Source: Lachnospiraceae bacterium (GTDB taxonomy: Bacteria > Bacillota > Clostridia > Lachnospirales > Lachnospiraceae). From it: 64,000 bases of DNA. The stretch lies in NCBI GenBank assembly GCA_030526245.1, contig JAUNDD010000008.1, positions 1-64,000 on the forward strand, in the 5' to 3' direction. Below the pieces are notes generated by a model that was given only the letters and a program-made list of their open reading frames with translations, was not told the origin of the DNA and did no database searches. Both the position numbers and the translations under genes were made by a program. Positions 36,652-45,301 of this stretch are shown here, piece by piece; position 1 is the stretch's first letter, and each line of letters begins with the position of its first letter.

Positions 36652-37485
36652 TCATGCCTTCCTGAGATCACCCGGATCCAGGGTCTCATTCATACTTCCC
36701 GTCCGATAGCCCAGCACATCCAGTGCCACATAGGCAAATCCATATTCCTTGAATTTTTCGTACACGGTCCGTCTGGTCGTTTCCTCCATAAACCGCGGAA
36801 ACTCCTCCGGCAGCAGCTCGACTCTGGCCAGATCCCCGTGGATCCGAACCCGCAGCTGATGAAATCCAAGATCCAGCAGCAGCTGTTCTGCCCGGTCCAC
36901 CATCTTCAGCTTTTTCTCGCTGATCAGATCCCCGTAGGGGAAACGGCTGGAAAGGCAGGCAAAGGACTGCTTGTTCCAGGTCGGCAGATGCAGATATTCC
37001 GACAGGTCGCGGATCTCCTGCTTGGTAAAGCCGACCTCTCTGAGCGGGCTTTTCACGCCCAGCTCGGCTACCGCCTGGAGACCTGGCCTGTAATCGCCGT
37101 TATCGTCCAGGTTGGAACCTTCCGCTACCTCCCGGATGCCCTGCTCCTTCGCCAGCTTGCCAATCTTTTCAAACAGCTCCCGTTTGCAAAGATAGCAGCG
37201 GTTCTTTGGATTGTGTGAGAACCCTTCGATCTCCAGCTCTTCAGACCGGACGATAAAGTGGCGGATCCCCATGCTTTCACAGTACTGCGTTGCTTCCTTT
37301 AATTCCCGTTCCGGGAAGGAGCAGGAGGAAGCGGTCACAGCGATCACCTGATCTCCCAGGGCTTCCTTTGCTGCATACAGCAGAAAGGTCGAATCCACGC
37401 CGCTTGAAAACGCCACCGCCACACTTTCCAGTGACGCCAGATAGGCCTTCAGCTTTTCATATTTTGTCAGTAATGCCTGTTCCAT
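36652..37485 (-). CDS. larE: LarE-type ATP-dependent sulfur transferase
   Basis: 277 aa. The PP-loop is AFSSGVDSTFLL (about 24-35). LarE adenylates and sulfurates the pyridinium dicarboxylate precursor of the nickel-pincer cofactor. The donor cysteine region FACLSSRFPYG is present (about 176-186), together with an RCYLCKRELF CxxC at about 95-104. From memory, LarE proteins with such a three-cysteine set can carry a [4Fe-4S] cluster and avoid sacrificing their own sulfur. No larA, larB or larC is nearby. It is followed upstream by the rhodanese-TtcA fusion, 13 bp away, so the pair is one transcript. Confidence 0.88.
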   Translation of the reverse strand: MEQALLTKYEKLKAYLASLESVAVAFSSGVDSTFLLYAAKEALGDQVIAVTASSCSFPERELKEATQYCESMGIRHFIVRSEELEIEGFSHNPKNRCYLCKRELFEKIGKLAKEQGIREVAEGSNLDDNGDYRPGLQAVAELGVKSPLREVGFTKQEIRDLSEYLHLPTWNKQSFACLSSRFPYGDLISEKKLKMVDRAEQLLLDLGFHQLRVRIHGDLARVELLPEEFPRFMEETTRRTVYEKFKEYGFAYVALDVLGYRTGSMNETLDPGDLRKA

Positions 37486-37498
37486 GACAGCCTCCTTT

Positions 37499-38641
37499 TC
37501 AATACTCCTCTAAAAAGTGATGCCGCACCCCGTCCTTCTTATAGGCCACCACGGTGTTGAGGTTCACGTTTTCAACACTCTTGAAGATGTTTCCTTCAAT
37601 GTACGGATTGTCCTTCTTCAGTCTGGCGATCAGCTTTTTGGTCTCCAGTCGTTTGGAAGAGGTAGTGCCGTCCTCATGGCAGGTGCTGCAGGTTTCGGTG
37701 AAATGGCAGGCGCACTGCAGAAAATGCAGATCATTGTAATCTCTCCACTTGCAGATCTCTTCCTCCCGGATCAGATACAGAGGACGGATCAGCTCCATGC
37801 CTTCAAAGTTTGTGCTGTGCAGCTTGGGCATCATCGTCTGGATCTGTCCGCCATGGAGCATGCCCATCAGGATCGTCTCAATCACATCGTCGTAATGATG
37901 TCCCAGTGCGATCTTATTGCAGCCCAGCTCCTTCGCCTTGCTGTAAAGATACCCTCTTCGCATCCGTGCACACAGATAGCAGGGGTTCTTTTCGATGTTA
38001 TCCACCGCATCAAAGATCGTGCTTTCAAAAACCGTGATCGGAATGCCCAGCTTCTGCGCGTTGCGTTCGATCAGGGCACGGTTTTCCCTGTTGTAGCCCG
38101 GATCCATCACCAGGAATGTCAGCTCAAACTGCACCTTCCGGTGTCTTTGGATCTCCTGGAACAGCTTGGCCATCAGCATGGAATCCTTACCGCCTGAAAT
38201 ACAGACGGCCACGCGGTCCCCGTCCTGCAGCAGCTCATAGGTCTTACAGGCTCTGGCAAAGGGCGCGAAGATCTGCTTATGAAACTTCTTCCGGAGACTC
38301 TCCTCCGCCTTTTTCCGGCACTCCTCATCGTTGTCATTTCGAACCGAATCCATCAGGAACGCATTGAAGCCTCCGGCCAGACTATAGCAGTCGATTCCCA
38401 GCTCCTCCAGCTGATCCGCAATGTCCTGGGATTTTTCTCCCCGCTGACAGTACAGAATCACCTTCCTGCTTTCATCCAGTTTCTCCCGGGAAGCGTCCGG
38501 CTCCCGTTCAAACCATGTCGCCGGAATATTGATCGCCCCCGGCATCATTCCGTAAATGGCACTGCCCTCATCCCGGATATCCACCAGCTGGTAAGATCCC
38601 TGCTCAAGATCTCTGATCTCCTCGATTGTAATTTCTCTCAT
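37499..38641 (-). CDS. rhodanese-TtcA-like fusion, predicted tRNA thiolation enzyme
   Basis: 380 aa, two domains. Residues 1-95 are a rhodanese with the active loop YCQRGEKS. From about 115 there is a TtcA-like N-type ATP pyrophosphatase with SGGKDSMLMAK (about 149-159), NPCYLCARMRRGYLY and a late Cys cluster (CACHFTETCSTC near 308-319) that could hold an Fe-S cluster. TtcA makes 2-thiocytidine in tRNA; the fused rhodanese would feed the persulfide sulfur. Paired with larE, another PP-loop sulfur transferase. ATG follows GAAGGAGAAG. Confidence 0.88.
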   Translation of the reverse strand: MREITIEEIRDLEQGSYQLVDIRDEGSAIYGMMPGAINIPATWFEREPDASREKLDESRKVILYCQRGEKSQDIADQLEELGIDCYSLAGGFNAFLMDSVRNDNDEECRKKAEESLRKKFHKQIFAPFARACKTYELLQDGDRVAVCISGGKDSMLMAKLFQEIQRHRKVQFELTFLVMDPGYNRENRALIERNAQKLGIPITVFESTIFDAVDNIEKNPCYLCARMRRGYLYSKAKELGCNKIALGHHYDDVIETILMGMLHGGQIQTMMPKLHSTNFEGMELIRPLYLIREEEICKWRDYNDLHFLQCACHFTETCSTCHEDGTTSSKRLETKKLIARLKKDNPYIEGNIFKSVENVNLNTVVAYKKDGVRHHFLEEY

Positions 38642-38763
38642 GCCCGCTTCTCCTTCTCTTACCGCCTGACCGGTTGGTTTTCCAATACCGATGCCCCGCC
38701 TGGGTTACCCGGACGATCGCCGCATGGCGGATCATGCCCTGCTCCGTACGACCGCAATTCGGA

Positions 38764-38797
38764 AAAAAGCCGATCAGCTTTCACCGATCGGCTTGTC
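38764..38797 (-). terminator. terminator downstream of gpmI
   Basis: On the minus strand AAGCCGATC pairs with GATCGGCTT around a 10-nt loop, followed by TTTTCC. It lies about 105 nt after the gpmI stop; a GTTCAC-family palindrome (38829-38855) sits between. Confidence 0.8.
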
Positions 38798-38899
38798 TTT
38801 TCTTCACTAAGCGTATTGCCGCTTACTCGTTACAGCTCACGCTCTGAACTGCAACAGGCTAAACTCCCTCGCGAAATCGCTCTGCCTAAGCTGCAACGA

Positions 38900-40489
38900 T
38901 TACTCCACGATGCTCTCCAGCCACTCAGCCGGGATATCCTCGTAGCCCATGATCTTAGCAACACTGGCTGCCACGTTGGCCAGACCGAAGTCGCCCTCTT
39001 CCTTCACCTTGGTGCCTTCCGGTCCGTTGAATACGATGAAGGGAACCTTGGCCAGGGTGTGGCTGGTCTTCTGCTTCGGAGAACCATCCTCGTTGAAGCC
39101 CTTGTCGTACATCTGGTCAGCATTACCGTGGTCTGCCATCACCATCAGGGTGTAATCATACTTCAGGCAGGCGTTCATCACTCTGCGAAGGTTCAGGTCA
39201 ACCGACTCCACGCCAATGATGGTTGCTTCCATACTGCCGGTGTGACCAACCATGTCACCGTTCGGGTAATTGCAGCGAATGAACTGATACTCGCCGGAAG
39301 CAATGGCTTCCTCTACCTTCTCGGTTACCTCGGTCGCCTTCATCCACGGCTTCTGATCGAACGGAATGATATCGGACGGAACCTCTTCCCAGGTCTCCAG
39401 CTCTTCAGAGAACTTCTCGGAGCGGTTACCGTTCCAGAAATAGGTCATGTGACCGAACTTCTGGGTCTCGGAGCAGGCGTAGGACTTAACGCCCTTGTTT
39501 ACCAGATATTCACTTAAGGTATGCTCGATGTGCGGCGGAGTTACCAGGAAGTTATCCGGCAGCTTTAAGTCTCCATCGTACTGCAGCATGCCTGCATAGT
39601 AGACCTGCGGCTTCTTCGGCATTTCGAAGGCATCGAAGCCCTTGTTCATGTAGTCGAAGGCCTTGGAGAACTCAACGGCACGGTCACCGCGGAAGTTGAA
39701 CAGGATTACAGAATCACCGTCATCGATGGTGCCGGCCGGAACGCCGTTCTCACCGATTACAAAGCCCGGCAGATACTGGTCGGTGTAGCCGCCTTCTGCA
39801 CGCAGAGCCTCGATGGCTGCGGTAGCGCTCGGATACATCGGGCCATCACCCATTACATGGATGTGCCAGCCTCTTTCAACCATAGCCCAGTCTGCCTCGT
39901 AACGGTCCATGGTGATGGTCATACGGCCGCCGCCGGAAGCAATGCAGGCATGGAAGCTGTCATCGTTCAGAGCCTTGAAGGCATCCTCCAGCATATCCAC
40001 ATAGGTCAGAGCAGAGGTCTCCGGAACGTCACGTCCATCCAGCAGGATGTGAGCGCGTACTTCCTTAATGCCTTCCTTCTTGGCCTGTCCGCACATAGCG
40101 ATCAGATGAGAGATGTTGGAATGTACGTTACCATCGGAGAGCAGACCAACGAAGTTCAGCTTGCCGTTATGCTCCTTCACATAGTTCACAGCACCCTGCC
40201 ATGCATCGCTCTCGTAGATCTTTCCGGATTCGATGCTCTCGTTAACCAGCTTGGCACCCTGAGAGTAGATCTGACCGCAGCCCAGTGCATTGTGTCCAAC
40301 CTCGGAGTTACCCATGTCGTCATCACTCGGAAGACCAACCGCTACACCCGATGCCTTGATGGTGGTGTGGGGCCATTTGGTCATTAATTCATCCAGCTGC
40401 GGGGTATATGCGTGCATAACCGCATTGCCCTTATCCGTTTCGGTCCAGCCGATACCGTCCATAACTACCAGAACTACTGGTTTACCCAT
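38900..40489 (-). CDS. gpmI: 2,3-bisphosphoglycerate-independent phosphoglycerate mutase
   Basis: 529 aa, usual length. It interconverts 3- and 2-phosphoglycerate in glycolysis using two metal ions. MGKPVVLVVMDGIGW begins the phosphatase fold, PSDDDMGNSEVGHNALG (about 55-71) holds the phosphoserine, and the C-terminal MADHGNADQM and TSHTLAKVPF supply metal ligands. ATG 40489 follows GGAGG at 9 nt; 24 further codons upstream lack a site. A promoter lies about 90 nt upstream. It is transcribed alone. Confidence 0.96.
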   Translation of the reverse strand: MGKPVVLVVMDGIGWTETDKGNAVMHAYTPQLDELMTKWPHTTIKASGVAVGLPSDDDMGNSEVGHNALGCGQIYSQGAKLVNESIESGKIYESDAWQGAVNYVKEHNGKLNFVGLLSDGNVHSNISHLIAMCGQAKKEGIKEVRAHILLDGRDVPETSALTYVDMLEDAFKALNDDSFHACIASGGGRMTITMDRYEADWAMVERGWHIHVMGDGPMYPSATAAIEALRAEGGYTDQYLPGFVIGENGVPAGTIDDGDSVILFNFRGDRAVEFSKAFDYMNKGFDAFEMPKKPQVYYAGMLQYDGDLKLPDNFLVTPPHIEHTLSEYLVNKGVKSYACSETQKFGHMTYFWNGNRSEKFSEELETWEEVPSDIIPFDQKPWMKATEVTEKVEEAIASGEYQFIRCNYPNGDMVGHTGSMEATIIGVESVDLNLRRVMNACLKYDYTLMVMADHGNADQMYDKGFNEDGSPKQKTSHTLAKVPFIVFNGPEGTKVKEEGDFGLANVAASVAKIMGYEDIPAEWLESIVE

Positions 40490-40566
40490 GATCAAAATCC
40501 TCCTGTAAATAAGCCGGGCTGCACGCAGCCGGTCTATGATCCATTTAACCTTTTGGTCCAACGCTT

Positions 40567-40595
40567 ATTGTAACCGAAAGTTCCTGAATTGAAAA
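40567..40595 (-). promoter_or_regulatory. putative promoter of gpmI
   Basis: TTTTCA and TACAAT spaced 17 nt on the minus strand, about 75 nt before the gpmI start. Confidence 0.5.
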
Positions 40596-40625
40596 CCTGC
40601 AAATACACGTTTTTCTGCAATCCTG

Positions 40626-42149
40626 TCAAACAAAACAGGCCACCTCGACCTCAAAGGGAAGCAGATTCAGAATATCCCGCTGCAGATCCACGCCCGGATA
40701 GACCTCCGTCAGCTTCAGCCCCTTTGGTGTCAGTTCAAACACGCAGCGCTCGGTGACATAGAGCACCCGCTGCCCGTTCTCAATGGCTCTTTTAGCCGAA
40801 AAACTCACCGACCGGACCTCATCCACCAGCTTGGCAATGCTTCCGTTCTGCTCAATGGTCACCTGGTCCCGTACCTTCGAAACCTCCAGCCCCTTCGTAT
40901 TAAAGGTAAAGCAGAATACCACCGTCGGCGTCTTCGCCGTAATGTTGGCAAACCCGCCGATGCCGGCAAAGGCACCCGGCCCGCGATGGGAATTGACGTT
41001 GCCGTGGCGATCCACCTCCAGGGCTCCCATAAAGCAGATGTCCAGTCCCCCGTTATCATACAGGTCAAACTGGTTGGCCATATCGTAGACCGAGGCGGCG
41101 CCGATCATGGCACCAAAAACCGTGCCGGAAGCCGGGAAACCGCCGATGCCGCCGGATTCCACCGTCAGCGTGATCTTATCCAGCATGCCGCTCTTACGGG
41201 CATAGCGTGAAACATTCTCCGGAAGGCCGATGCCGATGTTGACGATATCGTCTTCCTTCAGCTCCTTCTCCGCTCTGCGTCCGATGATCTTGGCCGCCGC
41301 GTTGGCGGTGGTCCTGGTGGAGGTCAGGGTCTCCAGCATTTCGTGCCAGTCCTGCCACTGGGCGTAGGGAATCTCAAAGCTTCCCGTCAGAGACTCATAG
41401 GCCGCATGGCGCTTCTGGGGCTCCGCCAGCACGATGGCATCCACCAGGCAGCCCGGGATAATGGTATTTCGGGGGCGGGAGGGTGTCGTCACCAGACGAT
41501 CCACCTGCACGATGACCTTGCCGCCGTTGGCTCTGGCCGCCTGACAGATGGACAGCGCATCGCCGGACATATACTGGTCATCGAAGGAAATATTACCCTT
41601 TCGATCCGCGGCCGTTCCCTTGATCAGCACCACCTTGATCTTCGGCAGCTGATAGTAAAGAAACTCCTCGCCGTCCACCTCCACCACCTTTACATAGGAA
41701 GAATCCGTCGAGAGGTGATTGATTCCCGGACCTTCTCTTCTCGGGTCCACAAAAATATCCAGTCCTACCTTGGAAAGGGCTCCCGGAATGCCGCTGGCCT
41801 GGGCCCGGATCGCATGGGAAATACAGCCAAGGGGCAGATTGTAGGCCTCAAACCGGTCCTCCAGCACCAGCCTTTTGGTGCTGAGCATGGCGCCAAAGTG
41901 GCCGCAGATCAGCTTGTCCACGGCTCCCTCCCGGATGTAATCCTCCGCGTTGCCGCTCTCGCTCCAGGTGCCAAAGCCCGCACTGGAGATCATCGTCAGA
42001 TTCCGGGGCGAGCCGGTCTCCTTAAACCGGCGATACAGCGCCTCATGCAGCTCGGTGGGGTTTTCTATGCCAACAAAGGAATTCACGCAGATCACATCAC
42101 CGTCGTTGATCAACGAAACGGCTTCATCTGCAGTCATGATTTCATACAT
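40626..42149 (-). CDS. class I acyl-CoA:carboxylate CoA-transferase
   Basis: 507 aa, a fused alpha-beta CoA-transferase of the propionate/acetoacetate type. The catalytic glutamate lies in TVESGGIGGFPASG (near residue 334) with the expected Gly-rich surroundings. The N-terminal half has GDVICVNSFVG and the central part PRNTIIPGCLVDAIV. It would move CoA between short acids such as acetate, propionate, lactate or butyrate. It is the last gene of a probable operon with the two fumarase-type subunits, 37 nt after the beta subunit gene. The ribosome binding site is weak. Confidence 0.9.
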   Translation of the reverse strand: MYEIMTADEAVSLINDGDVICVNSFVGIENPTELHEALYRRFKETGSPRNLTMISSAGFGTWSESGNAEDYIREGAVDKLICGHFGAMLSTKRLVLEDRFEAYNLPLGCISHAIRAQASGIPGALSKVGLDIFVDPRREGPGINHLSTDSSYVKVVEVDGEEFLYYQLPKIKVVLIKGTAADRKGNISFDDQYMSGDALSICQAARANGGKVIVQVDRLVTTPSRPRNTIIPGCLVDAIVLAEPQKRHAAYESLTGSFEIPYAQWQDWHEMLETLTSTRTTANAAAKIIGRRAEKELKEDDIVNIGIGLPENVSRYARKSGMLDKITLTVESGGIGGFPASGTVFGAMIGAASVYDMANQFDLYDNGGLDICFMGALEVDRHGNVNSHRGPGAFAGIGGFANITAKTPTVVFCFTFNTKGLEVSKVRDQVTIEQNGSIAKLVDEVRSVSFSAKRAIENGQRVLYVTERCVFELTPKGLKLTEVYPGVDLQRDILNLLPFEVEVACFV

Positions 42150-42185
42150 ACAGCTTATATCTCATTTCAATAAATTTTTGGCCTT

Positions 42186-42752
42186 TTAGTGATTGCTGTC
42201 CCGCTGCTCCAGATACTCCCGGCGGCCGTCCTCATACAGGTTGTTTCCCTGGGAGTCGATGATGACCACCAGCGGCATATCCTCCACATACAGCTTACGC
42301 AGCGCCTCGGCTCCCAGATCCTCGTAGGCGATCAGCTCACATTCCTTAATACACCGGGCCAGCAGCGCACCGGCTCCGCCGATGGCTCCGAAGTAGACAC
42401 CGTCATGCTCCTTCATGGCTTCCACCACCTCCGGCAGTCTGGCGCCTTTGCCGATCATGCCTCTCGCGCCCACGGACATCATCGTCGGCGCATAGGCATC
42501 CATGCGGCCACTGGTGGTCGGTCCGGCTGAGCCGATCACCTGACCCGGCTTGGCCGGCGTCGGTCCCACATAGTAGATCACCGCATCGGTGGGATCAAAG
42601 GGAAGTGCTTCGCCTTTGGCCAGGCTTTCACACATGCGTTTATGTCCGGCATCCCGGGATGTATAGATGGTGCCGGTCAGAAGTACCTGATCTCCGGCAT
42701 GCAGGGTCTTTGCCAGCTCTTTCGTCAGCGGCAGCGTAATTTTTCTGGCCAT
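42186..42752 (-). CDS. fumarase-type hydro-lyase, beta subunit (class I, Fe-S)
   Basis: 188 aa. It matches the C-terminal subunit of two-chain class I fumarases and L-tartrate dehydratases: LLTGTIYTSRDAGHKRM (about 25-41), YYVGPTPAKPGQVIGSAGPTTSGRMD and MIGKGARLPEV. It starts 1 nt after the alpha subunit stop. It pairs with that subunit to hydrate fumarate or a related acid; the exact substrate is not fixed by these motifs. Confidence 0.92.
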   Translation of the reverse strand: MARKITLPLTKELAKTLHAGDQVLLTGTIYTSRDAGHKRMCESLAKGEALPFDPTDAVIYYVGPTPAKPGQVIGSAGPTTSGRMDAYAPTMMSVGARGMIGKGARLPEVVEAMKEHDGVYFGAIGGAGALLARCIKECELIAYEDLGAEALRKLYVEDMPLVVIIDSQGNNLYEDGRREYLEQRDSNH

Positions 42753-42753
42753 A

Positions 42754-43596
42754 TCAGATCACCTCCGTTTTATGTCTGGTCACATGACAGTTGATGTTGA
42801 TCGCACAGGGCATACCTGCAATATGAGTCGGAAGGGTCTCGATGTTCAGGCCAATGGCTGTGGTCCGGCCGCCAAAGCCCTGGGGTCCGATGCCCAGCTC
42901 ATTGATCTTCTCCAGCATCTCCTTTTCCAGATCGGCATAGAAGGGATCCGGGTTGGAGGAATCCAGCGGACGCATCAGTGCCTTCTTCGCCAGCAACGCG
43001 GCTTTATCGAAGGTACCTCCGATTCCAACACCTACCACCATCGGCGGACAGGGATTCGGTCCGGCGGTCTCCACGGTCTCCAGAATGAAATCCTTGATTC
43101 CCTGCAGGCCTGCCGAAGGCTTAAACATCCGGATGGCGCTCATGTTCTCACTGCCAAAGCCCTTGGGACCTAAGGTCACCTTCACCTGCTCTCCCGGCAC
43201 GATCTCCGTGTAGATCATCGCCGGCGTATTATCCCCGGTATTGCCCCGGCGCACCGGATCGGCCACCACGGATTTTCTTAAGTAGCCGTTGGCGTATCCC
43301 CGGCGTACTCCTTCGTTCACCGCCTCGGTCAGATCACCGCCGGTCAGATGCACATCCTGTCCGATCTCCAGAAAAACGCAGGCCATGCCGGTATCCTGGC
43401 AGATCGGCACACACTCCCGGTCTGCAATCTCAAAATTTTCAATGATATTGTCCAGTACACCTTTGGCGATCTCTCCGTCCTCGCAGGCCCGGCAGGTACG
43501 GATCGCACATTTTACATCCTCCGGAAGGTGTTCATTCGCTTCAATACAAAGCCGTTCGATGACATTGGTCAGCTCACTGACTTGAATTTCTCTCAT
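42754..43596 (-). CDS. fumarase-type hydro-lyase, alpha subunit (class I, Fe-S)
   Basis: 280 aa. The N-terminal subunit carries the [4Fe-4S] ligands: Cys in VPICQDTGMA (about 67), Cys in AGPNPCPPMVV (about 184) and Cys in GMPCAININCH near the end. It reversibly hydrates fumarate to malate, or tartrate-like substrates in relatives. ATG 43596 follows GGAGATTTGTGCC; an extra 18 codons upstream lack conservation. It heads the alpha, beta, CoA-transferase gene set. Confidence 0.93.
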   Translation of the reverse strand: MREIQVSELTNVIERLCIEANEHLPEDVKCAIRTCRACEDGEIAKGVLDNIIENFEIADRECVPICQDTGMACVFLEIGQDVHLTGGDLTEAVNEGVRRGYANGYLRKSVVADPVRRGNTGDNTPAMIYTEIVPGEQVKVTLGPKGFGSENMSAIRMFKPSAGLQGIKDFILETVETAGPNPCPPMVVGVGIGGTFDKAALLAKKALMRPLDSSNPDPFYADLEKEMLEKINELGIGPQGFGGRTTAIGLNIETLPTHIAGMPCAININCHVTRHKTEVI

Positions 43597-43719
43597 GGCA
43601 CAAATCTCCTTCATTGCTTTTCCAGTATTTCGTCTACGCTGCAGTCCCATGTCTTATGACTCCCTGCATTACAGCTCTTGCCGTGAACTGCAGCGTTCCG
43701 GTTCGGTCAGTTCATTCCA

Positions 43720-43977
43720 TCAGGCATCAAAATCGATATCGTATACCTGCTCTCCAAAATGAATCCGGCAGGTATGCAGGTCGATGGCATCCTCCAGCAC
43801 ATCCACCCGGGCTTCATAGCTGAGCAGATCCGACTTCTTGATCAGTACCAGAAAAGCCCCTTCGCCCTGGGCATCCGCCTCATCACAGATATCATTATAG
43901 AACTCTTCTCCATCGATCTTTCCCGGATAACCGGAGGCACTGATCTTCTCCTCGATCAGCTGATATAATTCATCCAT
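43720..43977 (-). CDS. small acidic protein of unknown function
   Basis: 85 aa, strongly acidic, with no membrane segment or known motif. It opens MDELYQLIEEKISASGYPG and has one Cys (HTCRIHFGEQVYD). It lies 6 nt after the YgjV-like gene stop, so the two are probably cotranscribed. Codon use matches its neighbours, which supports a real gene; I do not recognise a family. Confidence 0.7.
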   Translation of the reverse strand: MDELYQLIEEKISASGYPGKIDGEEFYNDICDEADAQGEGAFLVLIKKSDLLSYEARVDVLEDAIDLHTCRIHFGEQVYDIDFDA

Positions 43978-43983
43978 TTTCGT

Positions 43984-44520
43984 TCATCCTTTCTCTTCTC
44001 CGCTGCCATCCAGCCCCTTCCAGCCGTACCGCCAGATGGAGATCAGCATCGACAGCTCGCTGACCACCTCATCCATGATCCCGGCCCAGGATCCCACCGC
44101 CACATCGTAGAGGATCCAAAGCGGCGAATTGATCAGCATACCGGCCAGCCGGATCTTTCGGGCGTTGTTGGTATACCCGCCCAGGGTGGAGGCGATGTTG
44201 GCCGCCACCGGCAGAATACTTAGCGGACCTGCCCAGGTAAAACACAGCGCTGCGATCTGCAGCAGGCAAAGCAGCCCGCACATATACCGGCTTTTTGCAA
44301 ATTCCCATCGGCTTCCCAGACACGCAGACCGCAGCAGGTTGATCAGATAGCTGACTGCACCGGTGGTCGCCCCCAGCAGGAGCAGGTGAATGGTGTAGAA
44401 CAGATAGGACAGAAACTGCACCTGAAACAGCCGGCGGTTGCGTTTGCACTGAAAGGACAGGAAAAACAGAATGGTTCCTGTGAACCCGATCACCTGGATC
44501 AGCAGATAGGGTATTTCCAT
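43984..44520 (-). CDS. YgjV-like small membrane protein
   Basis: 178 aa, about six hydrophobic segments. The opening IPYLLIQVIGFTGTILFFLSF, the QCKRNRRLFQVQF stretch and GGYTNNARKIRLAGMLINSPLWI fit the Imp-YgjV family of unknown function. ATG 44520 is preceded by GGAGG at 8 nt; a TTG two codons upstream is not needed. Its upstream region contains a fragment of the inverted-end repeat element (44577-44613). Confidence 0.8.
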   Translation of the reverse strand: MEIPYLLIQVIGFTGTILFFLSFQCKRNRRLFQVQFLSYLFYTIHLLLLGATTGAVSYLINLLRSACLGSRWEFAKSRYMCGLLCLLQIAALCFTWAGPLSILPVAANIASTLGGYTNNARKIRLAGMLINSPLWILYDVAVGSWAGIMDEVVSELSMLISIWRYGWKGLDGSGEEKG

Positions 44521-44576
44521 GCGCAAGGCCTCCTTTCAGCTTCTGCATGTAGTGTACACATGCGTACGGTTTTCGT

Positions 44577-44613
44577 AAAGTATACTTTTTGAAATGCGTG
44601 TGCCGGGGCGCGG
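44577..44613. repeat. terminal fragment of the inverted-end repeat element
   Basis: AAAGTATACTTTTTGAAA followed by TGCGTGTGCCGGGGCGCGG. This matches the inverted right end of copies A and B (GTGTGCCGAGGCGCGG next to the end repeat), with a few changes. The rest of the element is missing. Confidence 0.7.
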
Positions 44614-44615
44614 CA

Positions 44616-44646
44616 AGAAAAAGGGCCGCCCACCCGGGCGGCCCGC
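44616..44646 (-). terminator. terminator of the ferredoxin gene
   Basis: On the minus strand GGGCCGCC pairs with GGCGGCCC around CGGGTG, followed by TTTTTC. It lies about 25 nt after the ferredoxin stop. Confidence 0.85.
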
Positions 44647-44670
44647 ATGTCCTGCGAAGCAGAACCAGTA

Positions 44671-45057
44671 TTACTCTTCAACGATCTCAAGAACACCCAT
44701 CGGGCAAGCCTTTGCGCAAAGACCGCAGGCAACACACTTGGTTGCATTCGGCTTGCTCTCAGCCTTAACCATCAGACCGAACGGACATGCCTCTACGCAG
44801 GCGCCGCAGCCGGTGCAAAGCTTTTTGTTGACCATGTAAACACCCTTGGCATTCTGGGTGATCGCACCGCTCGGGCAAGCCTCAGCACATTTTCCGCACT
44901 GCGGACAAGCCATCGGACGAATGCCGGCCTTCTTCTCAACGATCTGAATGCAGGAGTAATCCGGATTGAACTCCTTGTAGTATGCCTCAGAACATGCCAT
45001 TACGCACTGAAGACATGCCATACATTCGCTGCCCTTGACCATCTTTAACTTCTTCAT
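44671..45057 (-). CDS. four-cluster 4Fe-4S ferredoxin-like protein
   Basis: 128 aa with four CxxCxxCxxxC-type sites: CMACLQCVMAC (about 12-22), CPQCGKCAEAC (about 51-61), CTGCGACVEAC (about 81-91) and CVACGLCAKAC (about 107-117). It resembles the electron-transfer subunits of the HycB/CooF/DMSO-reductase-B class but has no catalytic partner nearby, so the redox partner is unknown. It is monocistronic, with promoter and terminator of its own. Confidence 0.9.
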   Translation of the reverse strand: MKKLKMVKGSECMACLQCVMACSEAYYKEFNPDYSCIQIVEKKAGIRPMACPQCGKCAEACPSGAITQNAKGVYMVNKKLCTGCGACVEACPFGLMVKAESKPNATKCVACGLCAKACPMGVLEIVEE

Positions 45058-45145
45058 TCCATTACCTCCGTCTGGTTTCGATAGAATTTTAAGCCGAAAA
45101 GCGTTCGCCCTTCCGGCTTTGGCTCGTTACACAAATCTCTCAACT

Positions 45146-45175
45146 ATCATAACCGATAAAACCTAAGTTAGTCAC
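45146..45175 (-). promoter_or_regulatory. promoter of the ferredoxin gene
   Basis: GTGACT and TATGAT are 18 nt apart on the minus strand, about 85 nt before the start. The gap 45058-45301 also holds two GTTCAC-family palindromes (45215-45241 and 45251-45275). Confidence 0.6.
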
Positions 45176-45301
45176 GTCTGTCTTAAATATTTTTTTAACG
45201 AATTTCCGGCTTTTATTACCGTTCCCGCAGTGGACTGTAACCGGCTGTTTCTGCAGTTCACACAGCAAACTGCAGAAGGCCCGCCTGAACTATGATTGCA
45301 G

